In this document: positions 1-7,288 of the stretch, one piece after another
How positions within the stretch are numbered: position 1 is the first letter of the stretch
Layout: each line of letters begins with the position of its first letter
NCBI GenBank assembly: GCA_024280585.1
Contig: JAJRPW010000155.1
Coordinates: 1 to 9,395 of the forward strand
Source: Alphaproteobacteria bacterium
GTDB taxonomy: Bacteria > Pseudomonadota > Alphaproteobacteria > Rickettsiales > UBA6187
Direction: 5' to 3'
DNA length: 9,395 nt
Position numbers and translations under genes: made by a program
The notes under the pieces: model-generated
What the model was told of the DNA's origin: nothing
What the model saw: only the letters and a program-made list of their open reading frames with translations
Database searches by the model: none

Positions 1-135
1 AACCAGCTCCATCGCTGCATCACATTCCTCGTCTTGCATAGTTACGTCCAGATAATACCACGGATCGGTCATTAATGTTTCGCATTTTTTACTTTCCAAA
101 ATGGTTTTTGCCTCCAGTGGGTTTTTCCTGAATTT
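1..135 (-). repeat. Start of super-repeat copy 3 (residues 681-725, cut by the window edge)
   Basis: One further module (C698/C718, spacing 20) begins in register with copies 1 and 2. Its inter-cysteine segment, D-P-W-Y-Y-L-D with Q-D-E-E-C-D-A-A, resembles module A' (SWYGID, DPWYDID) more than module A, which holds the equivalent position in the other copies. The array therefore continues past the window, possibly with a different module order. Confidence 0.7.
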
Positions 136-2175
136 TTCTAGCAATTCCGCTTGTTTATCCAAGTCTTTTTCGTTTATGTCCGCCTCTTCAATCGAATCCT
201 GGGCGGCCAGGCATTTGGTATTAAACTTGACCATAACGCCCTTGCACCACTTTAAATGGAATGTTGCAGATAAATAATGGCCATCATAATAATCCCGATA
301 AGAGCCGTATTTAGCCTCTTCCGCCTCTATCTCATCCTTGACAAAATATGCGGATTTACACCAGTCTTTATCGGCAACACTGCCATTGTAGCACTCATCT
401 GAAACTTGTTTTGCTTCTTCGGAATTGTCACGAAAGTACGACTTATCCTTGATCACTTTTACCAGGCTTTCTTTTTGAGCCAGTCGCTCTTCTTTCTTCC
501 CCCGGTGTTTTTCAGCTAAAGCTATGTCGCATTCTTTGTCCTGAATATCCTCGTCAATATCATACCAAGGATCGGCGAACAAGGCTTTACAGCGCCCATC
601 CAGCAAGGCGTTCATTTCAGCAGAATTCTCACGGAAATATCGCCTGTAATACTCTTTATATTTAACTTTTTTCTCAATAGCGACTACTTCTTCTTTTTGT
701 TTTGCCCTTATATTTTCAACGACCGAGTTGATTGCAGCCTGGCACTCGGTGTTATTTTTTGCAACCCTCTCTGCATCGTTTAGGCATAATACGATAAAAT
801 CTTCTGCCTCTTGGGCATTTTCTTTAAAATATAAGGTAAATCGTTGGTAGCGAGCTTCCCATTCTTTTCTGTCATTTTTGTCTAGCATTATTGGGGATTT
901 TTCACGAATTTCCCCAATTATTTTGTTGAGCTTTGTAACAAGTTCATTTCTATCGTTATTTATTTGGTCTTTCTGATAGATATTTTTAGCTGCTTCACAT
1001 TCCTGATTTTGTAAAAATAAATCGCCACCTTCTTGTGCGGCTTTAATTATTGCTTTGCACCGGCCTTCAACTAACAACCTTGCTTCGCCAGGGTTTTCAC
1101 GGAAGTAATCTTCATATTTTGATACTTTTTCCCTAAATTTTTTGCTTTTTGATTGTTCGTTGGTGATTATTTTGGCGACCTCACATTTAACTTCGTCACT
1201 CTCTTTTTTACTAAGGCAGTTTGATAAAACTTGGCGCGCCAGTAATATGTCTTTTCTGTATGATATTTCATAATTAAGCCGTAGCTGTTCGCCATCTTTT
1301 TTTGCCGCAATGGCTTCTTTTGCTGCTGTGCACAGGGCGTCATCGCTGTTGGTGTTTTTATCACAGGATTCTAAGACATCTTCAGCTTCTGTAATATTTG
1401 CACTGAAATATTTCTTATCTTTTTGCTCTTGGCTTTGTTTTTTTAGTTCAGATATTTTTTTTGATCTATAGGCGTTTTTTTTCTCAATAAGAGCGGCGTC
1501 GCATTCTCTGTCCTGTAATTTAGGGTCGATTCCATACCATGAATTAGCCAGGATATTTTTGCAACGCCCTTCCAGTAATTCTTCGATTTTATTGGGGGCA
1601 TTTATAAAATATTGGCGGTAATATTCTCTGAATTTAATTTGTTTTTCCCTTTCGCCCTGATATTGCTCGCTTTCTTTGTCTAATTTTCCTAAAATAATTT
1701 CCAGGGCGGCCTGGCATTCAGTATTATTGCTTTTTAGGCGCTGTATGCTGGAAATACAGAGGCTGACGAAACTTTCTGCTTCAATTAAATTTTCCAGAAA
1801 ATATTTTTTATAGATACGAAAACGTTGTTTATAGCCACTCTTATTTTTTTTTTTAGGAAGTGTTTTTTTGAGTTCGTTGGTGTTTTTCAAAACCAGCTCA
1901 AGTTTTTCAATTAATTCCAGTCGGTTTTTTTCTAGTTGTTCTTTTCTTACAACCTCAAGTGCGTATTCGCATTCAACGTCATCAAGAAGAATATCCTCCT
2001 GTCCGTGTTTGTTTTTGAAATATTCTTTGCAGCGACCGTTTAATATTTTTTCTGCTTCGCCAATATTCTGATAAAAATACAATATGTCTTTTGCCACGGA
2101 AATTTCAGCAAAACTCAGTAAAAATATAGTTGCTATTACCGTGTTGATAAAAAAAATCAATTTTGACTTTTGCAT
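1..2175 (-). CDS. Secreted protein of tandem cysteine-paired repeats (C-terminus beyond the window)
   Basis: The frame is open for 725 codons from an ATG at 2175 to base 1 with no stop, so the gene is 3'-partial. An SD-like AAGGAT lies 5 nt before the ATG. Residues 1-28 look like a Sec signal peptide (K3/K5, hydrophobic core, S-V-A before K29); there is no lipobox, so the mature protein is probably periplasmic or extracellular. The rest is Lys/Glu-rich and probably helical. It holds 22 cysteines in 11 pairs: 49/69, 140/154, 205/225, 271/282, 320/331, 373/393, 464/478, 529/549, 595/606, 644/655, 698/718. Each pair sits in a module of the form YF-x2-N-x2-EA-x3-L-x2/3-C ... C-x-AA. The modules recur as a 324-residue super-repeat. 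They resemble the short motif of EexN entry-exclusion lipoproteins; that link is by eye. Eleven intramodule disulfides are inferred. The gene probably shares a transcript with bcp, 20 nt upstream. Function is unknown; coding status is secure. Confidence 0.9.
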   Translation of the reverse strand, partial: MQKSKLIFFINTVIATIFLLSFAEISVAKDILYFYQNIGEAEKILNGRCKEYFKNKHGQEDILLDDVECEYALEVVRKEQLEKNRLELIEKLELVLKNTNELKKTLPKKKNKSGYKQRFRIYKKYFLENLIEAESFVSLCISSIQRLKSNNTECQAALEIILGKLDKESEQYQGEREKQIKFREYYRQYFINAPNKIEELLEGRCKNILANSWYGIDPKLQDRECDAALIEKKNAYRSKKISELKKQSQEQKDKKYFSANITEAEDVLESCDKNTNSDDALCTAAKEAIAAKKDGEQLRLNYEISYRKDILLARQVLSNCLSKKESDEVKCEVAKIITNEQSKSKKFREKVSKYEDYFRENPGEARLLVEGRCKAIIKAAQEGGDLFLQNQECEAAKNIYQKDQINNDRNELVTKLNKIIGEIREKSPIMLDKNDRKEWEARYQRFTLYFKENAQEAEDFIVLCLNDAERVAKNNTECQAAINSVVENIRAKQKEEVVAIEKKVKYKEYYRRYFRENSAEMNALLDGRCKALFADPWYDIDEDIQDKECDIALAEKHRGKKEERLAQKESLVKVIKDKSYFRDNSEEAKQVSDECYNGSVADKDWCKSAYFVKDEIEAEEAKYGSYRDYYDGHYLSATFHLKWCKGVMVKFNTKCLAAQDSIEEADINEKDLDKQAELLEKFRKNPLEAKTILESKKCETLMTDPWYYLDVTMQDEECDAAMELV
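136..1107 (-). repeat. Super-repeat copy 2 (residues 357-680, five Cys-pair modules)
   Basis: This is the second 972-bp copy, with modules A (C373/C393), B (C464/C478), A' (C529/C549), C (C595/C606) and D (C644/C655). Every one of these cysteines lies exactly 324 residues after its counterpart in copy 1. NNTECQAA recurs at 474-481, and GRCK recurs in both A-type modules. The last gap, to C698, is 43 residues instead of 42, the only length difference seen. Confidence 0.85.
1108..2079 (-). repeat. Super-repeat copy 1 (residues 33-356, five Cys-pair modules)
   Basis: This is the first 972-bp copy of the coding higher-order repeat. Its modules are A (C49/C69), B (C140/C154), A' (C205/C225), C (C271/C282) and D (C320/C331). 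Intrapair spacings are 20, 14, 20, 11 and 11, and gaps to the next pair are 71, 51, 46, 38 and 42. Short identical blocks are shared with copy 2, such as NNTECQAA in module B at 150-157. Overall similarity is far from perfect, about half identical by eye in module A', so this is an old protein-level duplication rather than a recent DNA repeat. Confidence 0.85.
1844..1854 (-). repeat. Homopolymer of 11 A (coding strand) inside the repeat-protein gene
   Basis: The coding strand reads CCT, then eleven A, then TAAG, spanning codons 108-111 (K-K-K-N) between modules A and B. Reading the flanks, one added A gives an immediate TAA, and one lost A gives a TAA after about 19 further codons. Only a run that preserves frame yields the full protein. 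It could be a slippage or phase-variation site, or simply low complexity in an AT-rich gene. Confidence 0.6.
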
Positions 2176-2195
2176 AATATCCTTATCGACAGAAG

Positions 2196-2669
2196 CTAGT
2201 TGCTTTCGATGTTTTCCAGTACTTCCTGCGCGTGCCCTTTTACTTTTACTTTGCGCCAGATTTTACTTAGAACACCGTTTTTATCTATTAAAAATGTTGA
2301 GCGATCAATGCCCATGTACTTTTTCCCATACATGCTTTTTTCGACCCATGAACCATATGTCTTTATTACATTGCATTCTTCGTCGGATAACAGGTTGAAT
2401 GGCAGGTCATATTTTTCCTTAAACTTATCGTGTTTTTTGACGCTGTCCTTTGACAGGCCTAAAATAACCGTGTCATTTTTTTCAAAACAGTCCAGTAAGT
2501 CTCTGAAATCTTTTGATTCTTGTGTGCAGCCTGGAGTGTCGTCCTTCGGATAAAAATACAAAACTATATTTTTTCCTTTGAGGGACGATAGTTTTTTTCT
2601 GCCTTCTCCGTCAGTTGGTAGATCAAAATCGGGGGCTAGCTCGCCTTCCTTTATATTATTTTCAGACAT
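2196..2669 (-). CDS. bcp: Thioredoxin-dependent thiol peroxidase, Bcp/PrxQ-type peroxiredoxin
   Basis: This 157-residue cytosolic peroxiredoxin should reduce hydrogen peroxide and organic hydroperoxides at the expense of a thiol donor. The peroxidatic site is P41-K-D-D-T-P-G-C48-T, with the conserved R123-S-T-F strand later; APDF near the N-terminus is also typical. Length is normal for the family and there is no signal peptide. The ATG at 2669 follows AAGGAG at good spacing, which fixes the start. The resolving cysteine that E. coli-type Bcp carries five residues after the peroxidatic one is absent: residue 53 is Lys. The other cysteines are C61 and C99, so the enzyme is either 1-Cys or uses an unusual partner. 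It lies 20 nt upstream of the Cys-repeat gene and diverges from the YhdP-like gene. Confidence 0.95.
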   Translation of the reverse strand: MSENNIKEGELAPDFDLPTDGEGRKKLSSLKGKNIVLYFYPKDDTPGCTQESKDFRDLLDCFEKNDTVILGLSKDSVKKHDKFKEKYDLPFNLLSDEECNVIKTYGSWVEKSMYGKKYMGIDRSTFLIDKNGVLSKIWRKVKVKGHAQEVLENIESN

Positions 2670-2772
2670 TATTTTCTCCTTTTTGTAAGTTTGTTCTTTC
2701 TTTAAAACAAAAGAGATATTATGCTATTTTTTCTTTCATTTATAGTATTTTTTAATTTAAAAGGCAAATTTT
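2670..2772. promoter_or_regulatory. Divergent intergenic region between bcp and the YhdP-like gene
   Basis: This 103-bp AT-rich spacer must serve both transcription units. The best minus-strand promoter candidate is TTGCCT (complement of 2762-2767), 17 nt, then TATAAA (complement of 2739-2744), which would give bcp a leader of about 60 nt. For the plus strand only weak -10-like boxes (TATTAT near 2717, TATAGT near 2741) are visible, without a good -35. SD-like sequences lie at both ends. In this base composition chance matches are common. Confidence 0.4.
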
Positions 2773-5700
2773 GTGGTCATAAGAAGCCTTGGTTTTTTTA
2801 TTAAGACTTTGTCGTTTGTAAGTGTGATTCTTATGATTAGCATTACTGCATTTTTTTTCTGGGTGATTTCTGAACCAAGGTCTTTGTCGCAAATAACCCC
2901 ATATATTCAGGAGAAATTGAATGATTTAAGTGTGGATTATAAAATCGAGATTGATGATAGTTTTATAAAGTGGGATGGAGTTCAAAAAGCATTTAGTCTT
3001 TATGTAACTAACGTCAAGGTTGTAAATGATACTAATGATAAAGTTGCGATTTTCCCTAAAGTTTCATTTGATTTTAGCGTGGTTCGTTTCTTAAAAGGGG
3101 ATATTTTATCGTCGGATATTACGATTATAAACCCTGATTTCCATATTAATTCTGCTGATAAAAAATTATATGTAGTGCCAAATTCTGACAAGCAAGCCGG
3201 GCTGGTTTTATTTGATGAATTAGCAAAAATTTTAGAGGTGGGCGGCAAAAAATCACCCATACGGAGCGTCCGGGTTCGGGATGCAAACTTTTATATTCAT
3301 AGCGGTGTTAGTGATATTCTTTGGAATATTACAGAAGGTTACGCGAGGTTGGACAGCCAAAATGGCAAAAACAGGCTAGTTTCAGAGTTAAAAATTAATT
3401 TTGGTAATTTTGAAAGTTATTTTCACCTCGCTTTAAGCAAGGAAAATTTCAGTGAAATAAACGTGACAACGTCTTTTAAAGAGCTGCCTTCATATGCTTT
3501 TGCTGATTTATTTCCTGAAATAAATATGCTAAAGCAACTGGAGGTTGTATCAAGCGGTGAGTTAAAATTCTTGCTTGATAATAATATGCACATTTCACAG
3601 CTGGCATTTGATATATATAATATGTCCGGAAAATTAAACCTTCCGGAATATTTCAAAGCGGAAATACCTATTGATTCACTTAAAGCGCAGGGCAATATCT
3701 ACAATGATTTCTCCGTGTTGGCATTGGATAGTTTTATTGTCAGGGTTAATGATTCCGAAGTTACTTTGTCCGGTTCGATCAAGAATTATGGTGATTTCGT
3801 GGAGATAAAACCGGAGATATTATTTAATGCATCACTGGCCAATATGAATGTTAATGATCTGGATAAATATTGGCCAGTTGGTTTGGCTAAAAAAACACGA
3901 AGATGGATAGTATCGAACATAAGCGGTGGAAAAGTCACCAATGCGAATGCCAGCTTTAAGTTTACACCGGAAGTCTTTGAAAAAGGGTTGAAATTTGCCC
4001 CTGAAGGCAGCATTATCGCCAGCATTAATGTGGAGGGAGCGCAAGTAAAATATGTTGCGAATTATCCAATTATAACTGACACAAAAGCGCGAATTAATTT
4101 GACCGGCAGATCTATGGAGGCCCTTGTTAAAAGCGCGAAAATTGGTAAGTCGAATATTAAAAACGGGGTTGTGACAATACCGAATTTTTTTGAAAAGCCA
4201 TTTAGAATTTCAGTGAAAAGCGATGTGGATGGCAGAAGCAGCGATTTTATAAAGTTCCTGATTCCAACGATAGACAAGCTGAAGGGTAATGAAGCCATAG
4301 AAAGTATCAAAAATATGAAAGGGCGGATTAAAGGCGCGGTGTCGCTGTCTTTGCCTGTTGCTAAGGGGCTGAAATATAGTGATATTGACCTTCATATTAA
4401 ATCAAAAGTGACTGGTGCATATTTACCAAAATTTTTGAATGAGCTGGATTTGAACAAGGGCAATTTTGATTTTAATTTGGATAATGACAAAATTATTGTG
4501 CGGGGCAAAGGTGTATTAAATTCAGTTAATGTCGACGTTGATTATACAAAATATATTTTTGGCGGTAATGATTTCGATGCAAAATATCGTATAAAATCCA
4601 ATATTTCTGCCGATGAAATAAGGGCGCTTAAAATAGCGGACGTGCCTTATATTACACAAAAATTCAAGATGGATTTAACGGTTACTGAAAAAAATAAATC
4701 GAAAAATTACTCTATAATTGCTGATATAACTGACTCGCAAGTCAAAATTGATGAGATTGGTTTTTTAAAACCTGTCGGTGTGGTGGGAGGTATAAAATTT
4801 TTGGCAGAAGAGGTTGGTGGCTATTTTAAAATGGATGATTTTGTAGTTGATGGGCCTGATTATTCCGCAAAAGGTGCTATGCAAATTGATCGGGCGGATA
4901 ATTCTATAAAAAATCTCAAATTTTCCTCTGTGAAATTTGGCAATAATGACTTTAAGATTGATTATAAAGTTGGAAAAACGAGGGTTACTCTCGATTTAGA
5001 GGGAAAAAGTGTAGATATCGGCGCCATTAAGATAAATAGGTTTTTTAAGGCTAGTGGTTCTGCAAAAAAGAGTATGGACATATTAGTGGATTTGGATCAT
5101 TTATATATGAAAAATGGACAGTATTTGAATGGCTTAGTGGGTAATATTAACTGTTCGGTTGAACTATGTAAGTCTGTAAATATTTATGGAAAAATGAGTG
5201 GGGATAATTATGTCGTAGTGAGCCTAAAACCGATAGGGGATCGCTCATCTTTGCTTATTGAGTCCGATAATGCGGGGGTAATTATTAGTGGCCTGGGAAT
5301 TTCAAAGCATATTAAGGGCGGGCATTTGAATATTGAGTCAACTTTCGCTGATTCTGATAATAAAAAAGTTGCAAGAGGGCTAATACGTATTAGAAACTTT
5401 ACGGCGATTAAGACCCCTTTACTTGGCAAGCTGCTTTCTCTCGCATCGCTTAAAGGAATTGGCGATTTGCTTAATAATAAAGGGATTACATTTAAGAAAT
5501 TTGAGGCGCCATTTACCATGATGGACGGGGTCTTAGCTGTAAAAGATGCGAAAAGTTCAGGTTCTTCGGTCGGCATAACTTCAAACGGCACCATAGACAC
5601 AAATAGCGGGGTTATCGACTTAAAAGGCGCGATAGTTCCGGCATATGAGATTAATAAAGTTTTAGGAAAAATTCCGATTGTGGGGCCGTTATTGGTGGGC

Positions 5701-5832
5701 GGCAAGGATGAAGGGTTGATTGCAACAAATTATCGTATAAAAGGTACGTATGAGGAGGCAAAAATTACAGTAAATCCTTTGTCAATTCTCACACCGGGGT
5801 TTTTGAGAAATATATTCGATATATTTCCATAA
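2773..5832 (+). CDS. YhdP-like AsmA-family envelope protein (DUF3971 and AsmA-like C-terminal regions)
   Basis: This 1019-residue protein is anchored by one N-terminal membrane segment (about residues 8-32, preceded by R/K) with a long, beta-rich periplasmic part. The motif around 366-390 (Y-W-P-V-G-L-A ... R-R-W-I ... G-G-K-V) is characteristic of DUF3971. The C-terminus carries the AsmA/YhdP signature: G-V-I-D-L-K-G, then P-A-Y-E-I-N, then I-P-I-V-G-P-L-L near 967-974, and N-P-L-S near 1001-1004. E. coli YhdP is a bridge-like protein moving phospholipid toward the outer membrane; the same role is inferred here. The start is GTG at 2773: an in-frame TAA lies at 2758-2760, AAGG at 2761-2764 is a suitable SD, and later starts would cut the anchor. 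Its only cysteines appear to be C794 and C799. It is followed after 16 nt by the UbiH-like gene. Confidence 0.92.
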   Translation: MVIRSLGFFIKTLSFVSVILMISITAFFFWVISEPRSLSQITPYIQEKLNDLSVDYKIEIDDSFIKWDGVQKAFSLYVTNVKVVNDTNDKVAIFPKVSFDFSVVRFLKGDILSSDITIINPDFHINSADKKLYVVPNSDKQAGLVLFDELAKILEVGGKKSPIRSVRVRDANFYIHSGVSDILWNITEGYARLDSQNGKNRLVSELKINFGNFESYFHLALSKENFSEINVTTSFKELPSYAFADLFPEINMLKQLEVVSSGELKFLLDNNMHISQLAFDIYNMSGKLNLPEYFKAEIPIDSLKAQGNIYNDFSVLALDSFIVRVNDSEVTLSGSIKNYGDFVEIKPEILFNASLANMNVNDLDKYWPVGLAKKTRRWIVSNISGGKVTNANASFKFTPEVFEKGLKFAPEGSIIASINVEGAQVKYVANYPIITDTKARINLTGRSMEALVKSAKIGKSNIKNGVVTIPNFFEKPFRISVKSDVDGRSSDFIKFLIPTIDKLKGNEAIESIKNMKGRIKGAVSLSLPVAKGLKYSDIDLHIKSKVTGAYLPKFLNELDLNKGNFDFNLDNDKIIVRGKGVLNSVNVDVDYTKYIFGGNDFDAKYRIKSNISADEIRALKIADVPYITQKFKMDLTVTEKNKSKNYSIIADITDSQVKIDEIGFLKPVGVVGGIKFLAEEVGGYFKMDDFVVDGPDYSAKGAMQIDRADNSIKNLKFSSVKFGNNDFKIDYKVGKTRVTLDLEGKSVDIGAIKINRFFKASGSAKKSMDILVDLDHLYMKNGQYLNGLVGNINCSVELCKSVNIYGKMSGDNYVVVSLKPIGDRSSLLIESDNAGVIISGLGISKHIKGGHLNIESTFADSDNKKVARGLIRIRNFTAIKTPLLGKLLSLASLKGIGDLLNNKGITFKKFEAPFTMMDGVLAVKDAKSSGSSVGITSNGTIDTNSGVIDLKGAIVPAYEINKVLGKIPIVGPLLVGGKDEGLIATNYRIKGTYEEAKITVNPLSILTPGFLRNIFDIFP

Positions 5833-5848
5833 TTACAAGGAAAATCAG

Positions 5849-7030
5849 ATGATTAACAAGATAAGCTCAGATGTTACATTAATAGGTGCTGGCCTGGTCG
5901 GTATGAGTGCCGCGCTCGCGCTCGCGAACGAGGGGCTGTCGGTTGTAGTTATTGAATCTGCTGGTGTGCCAGAGATGTTAAAAAAGGAATCTGATGGGCG
6001 TACTTGCGCTGTTTCCTATGGTTCAGCGCAGATTTTTAAGGAAATAGGTCTTTGGGACGCGTTGGAAAAACATGCGGGCCCGATCCTGGATATAAGGGTC
6101 ACCGATGAGAATTCACCGTTTTTTTTGCATTACGACCATAAATTAGTTGGCGACGCGCCAATGGGTTATATAATTGAGAATTATTACATTCGTAAGGTGT
6201 TTTTTAAGGCCGCAAAAAAATATAAAGATCTGAAGATAATTTCACCGGCTAGATATAAATCGATTATACGTGATCAGTGTAAAGCGGTTGTGGCACTAGA
6301 AAATGGCCAGGTTATCGAGTCGGATTTAATCATAGCAGCAGATGGCAAAAATTCACAATTACGTAAATTAGCCGGGATAAAATCCACCCATTGGTCATAT
6401 AAACAATGCGGAATTGTTTGCACCATTAAGCATGAAAAAAACCATAATGGGCTGGCGGTAGAAAACTTCCTTCCTGCCGGCCCGTTTGCCATATTACCAA
6501 TGCATGGCGGTTATCATTCATCGTTGGTTTGGACCGAATCAGAAGATTTAACCCCTCTTTTTATGGATATGAATGATGAGGAGTTCTTGGAACAAATTCA
6601 GCTTAGATTCGGTGATTATTTAGGGAAATTAGAGCTTGCTAGCGGACGTTTTTCTTACCCTCTTGGCTTACAAAATGCCCGGAAATATGTTGATACCAGG
6701 CTTGTTTTAATCGGTGATGCAGCGCATGCAATGCATCCAATCGCCGGGCAGGGTTTTAATCTGGGCATAAGGGATGTGAAGCCGTTAAAAGACTTGGTTG
6801 CCAAGGCGCGGGCTATCGGCGGAGATATTGGCGGAGCGGGTGTTCTGGAAGAGTATGAAAACAGCCGCAAATTTGACGCAACCTCATTTTTAACTTTAAC
6901 AGATGTTCTTAATAGGTTGTTTTGCAGTGAGATTTCGCAAGTAAAAATGGCCAGAAAAATAGGACTGGCTGCTGTTAATAAATTGCCTGTATTGAAAAAA
7001 TTTTTGCAAAAAGGTGCTATGGGGGTATAA
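5849..7030 (+). CDS. ubiH: UbiH/UbiF/COQ6-family FAD-dependent ubiquinone-biosynthesis monooxygenase
   Basis: This 393-residue flavoprotein hydroxylase is expected to hydroxylate the aromatic ring of a polyprenylated ubiquinone precursor using FAD, NAD(P)H and O2. The dinucleotide-binding motif is G13-A-G-L-V-G18 with the acidic strand end at E36. The mid-domain DG motif is A164-D165-G166. The FAD-ribityl motif is G289-D290-A-A-H, followed by H296-P-I-A-G-Q-G-F-N-L-G, diagnostic for this family. The C-terminal L-P-V-L-K-K ending in G-A-M-G is also typical. The SD AAGGAA at 5837 lies about 6 nt before the ATG. It follows the YhdP-like gene by 16 nt, suggesting co-transcription. Which ring position it hydroxylates (UbiH, UbiF, UbiI or the alphaproteobacterial UbiL type) cannot be read from sequence, so the symbol is family-level. 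It ends directly against a convergent gene. Confidence 0.92.
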   Translation: MINKISSDVTLIGAGLVGMSAALALANEGLSVVVIESAGVPEMLKKESDGRTCAVSYGSAQIFKEIGLWDALEKHAGPILDIRVTDENSPFFLHYDHKLVGDAPMGYIIENYYIRKVFFKAAKKYKDLKIISPARYKSIIRDQCKAVVALENGQVIESDLIIAADGKNSQLRKLAGIKSTHWSYKQCGIVCTIKHEKNHNGLAVENFLPAGPFAILPMHGGYHSSLVWTESEDLTPLFMDMNDEEFLEQIQLRFGDYLGKLELASGRFSYPLGLQNARKYVDTRLVLIGDAAHAMHPIAGQGFNLGIRDVKPLKDLVAKARAIGGDIGGAGVLEEYENSRKFDATSFLTLTDVLNRLFCSEISQVKMARKIGLAAVNKLPVLKKFLQKGAMGV

Positions 7031-7261
7031 TTACAGCTTGTTAAGAGAGTCTAAAAATGCTTGTAAAAATTCAATATCTTCCTCGGAGATATATGGAGCA
7101 TTATCGGTCATTATCGCTTCAATTTTTTTTCGTAATTTGGAGGAATGCAGGTTTACATAACTGGTATTTTGGGCGTTATAATTCCTTATAATCTCATTTA
7201 AATCACATTCCATTTGAAGAATAATGTCCTTCTGACTGACTTCCTGTATTTTATCAAGCAT
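7031..7261 (-). CDS. Small conserved-looking protein of unknown function (76 aa)
   Basis: I do not recognise this protein. It is soluble-looking, charged and probably mostly helical, with one cysteine (C19), an internal basic patch (K-L-R-K-K) and an acidic C-terminal helix (I-S-E-E-D-I-E-F-L). There is no signal peptide or membrane segment. That it is a real gene is supported by a strong SD (GAGGGA, complement near 7267-7272) at good spacing from the ATG, and by a near-consensus sigma-70-type promoter just upstream. Its TAA stop abuts the UbiH-like stop. The surrounding genes give no firm clue to its job. Confidence 0.75.
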   Translation of the reverse strand: MLDKIQEVSQKDIILQMECDLNEIIRNYNAQNTSYVNLHSSKLRKKIEAIMTDNAPYISEEDIEFLQAFLDSLNKL

Positions 7262-7288
7262 TTTATTCCCTCATATTTTTATGTGGGC

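Noticed and set aside
1167..1364. 65-codon minus-strand reading frame
   Set aside because: It lies inside the long Cys-repeat frame on the same strand in another register, and has no SD or family signature.
1..2175. Reading the left 2.2 kb as non-coding or decayed DNA
   Set aside because: The minus frame is open for 725 codons without a stop, has a signal peptide and SD, and keeps a strict cysteine periodicity.
2084..2398. 104-codon plus-strand frame, and a second of 117 codons at 2200-2553
   Set aside because: Both run antisense to bcp and the repeat-gene start; their sequences show no domain and are explained as shadows of bcp.
5208..5705. 165-codon minus-strand frame
   Set aside because: It is antisense to the conserved C-terminal region of the YhdP-like gene, which carries the family signature; there is no supporting start signal.
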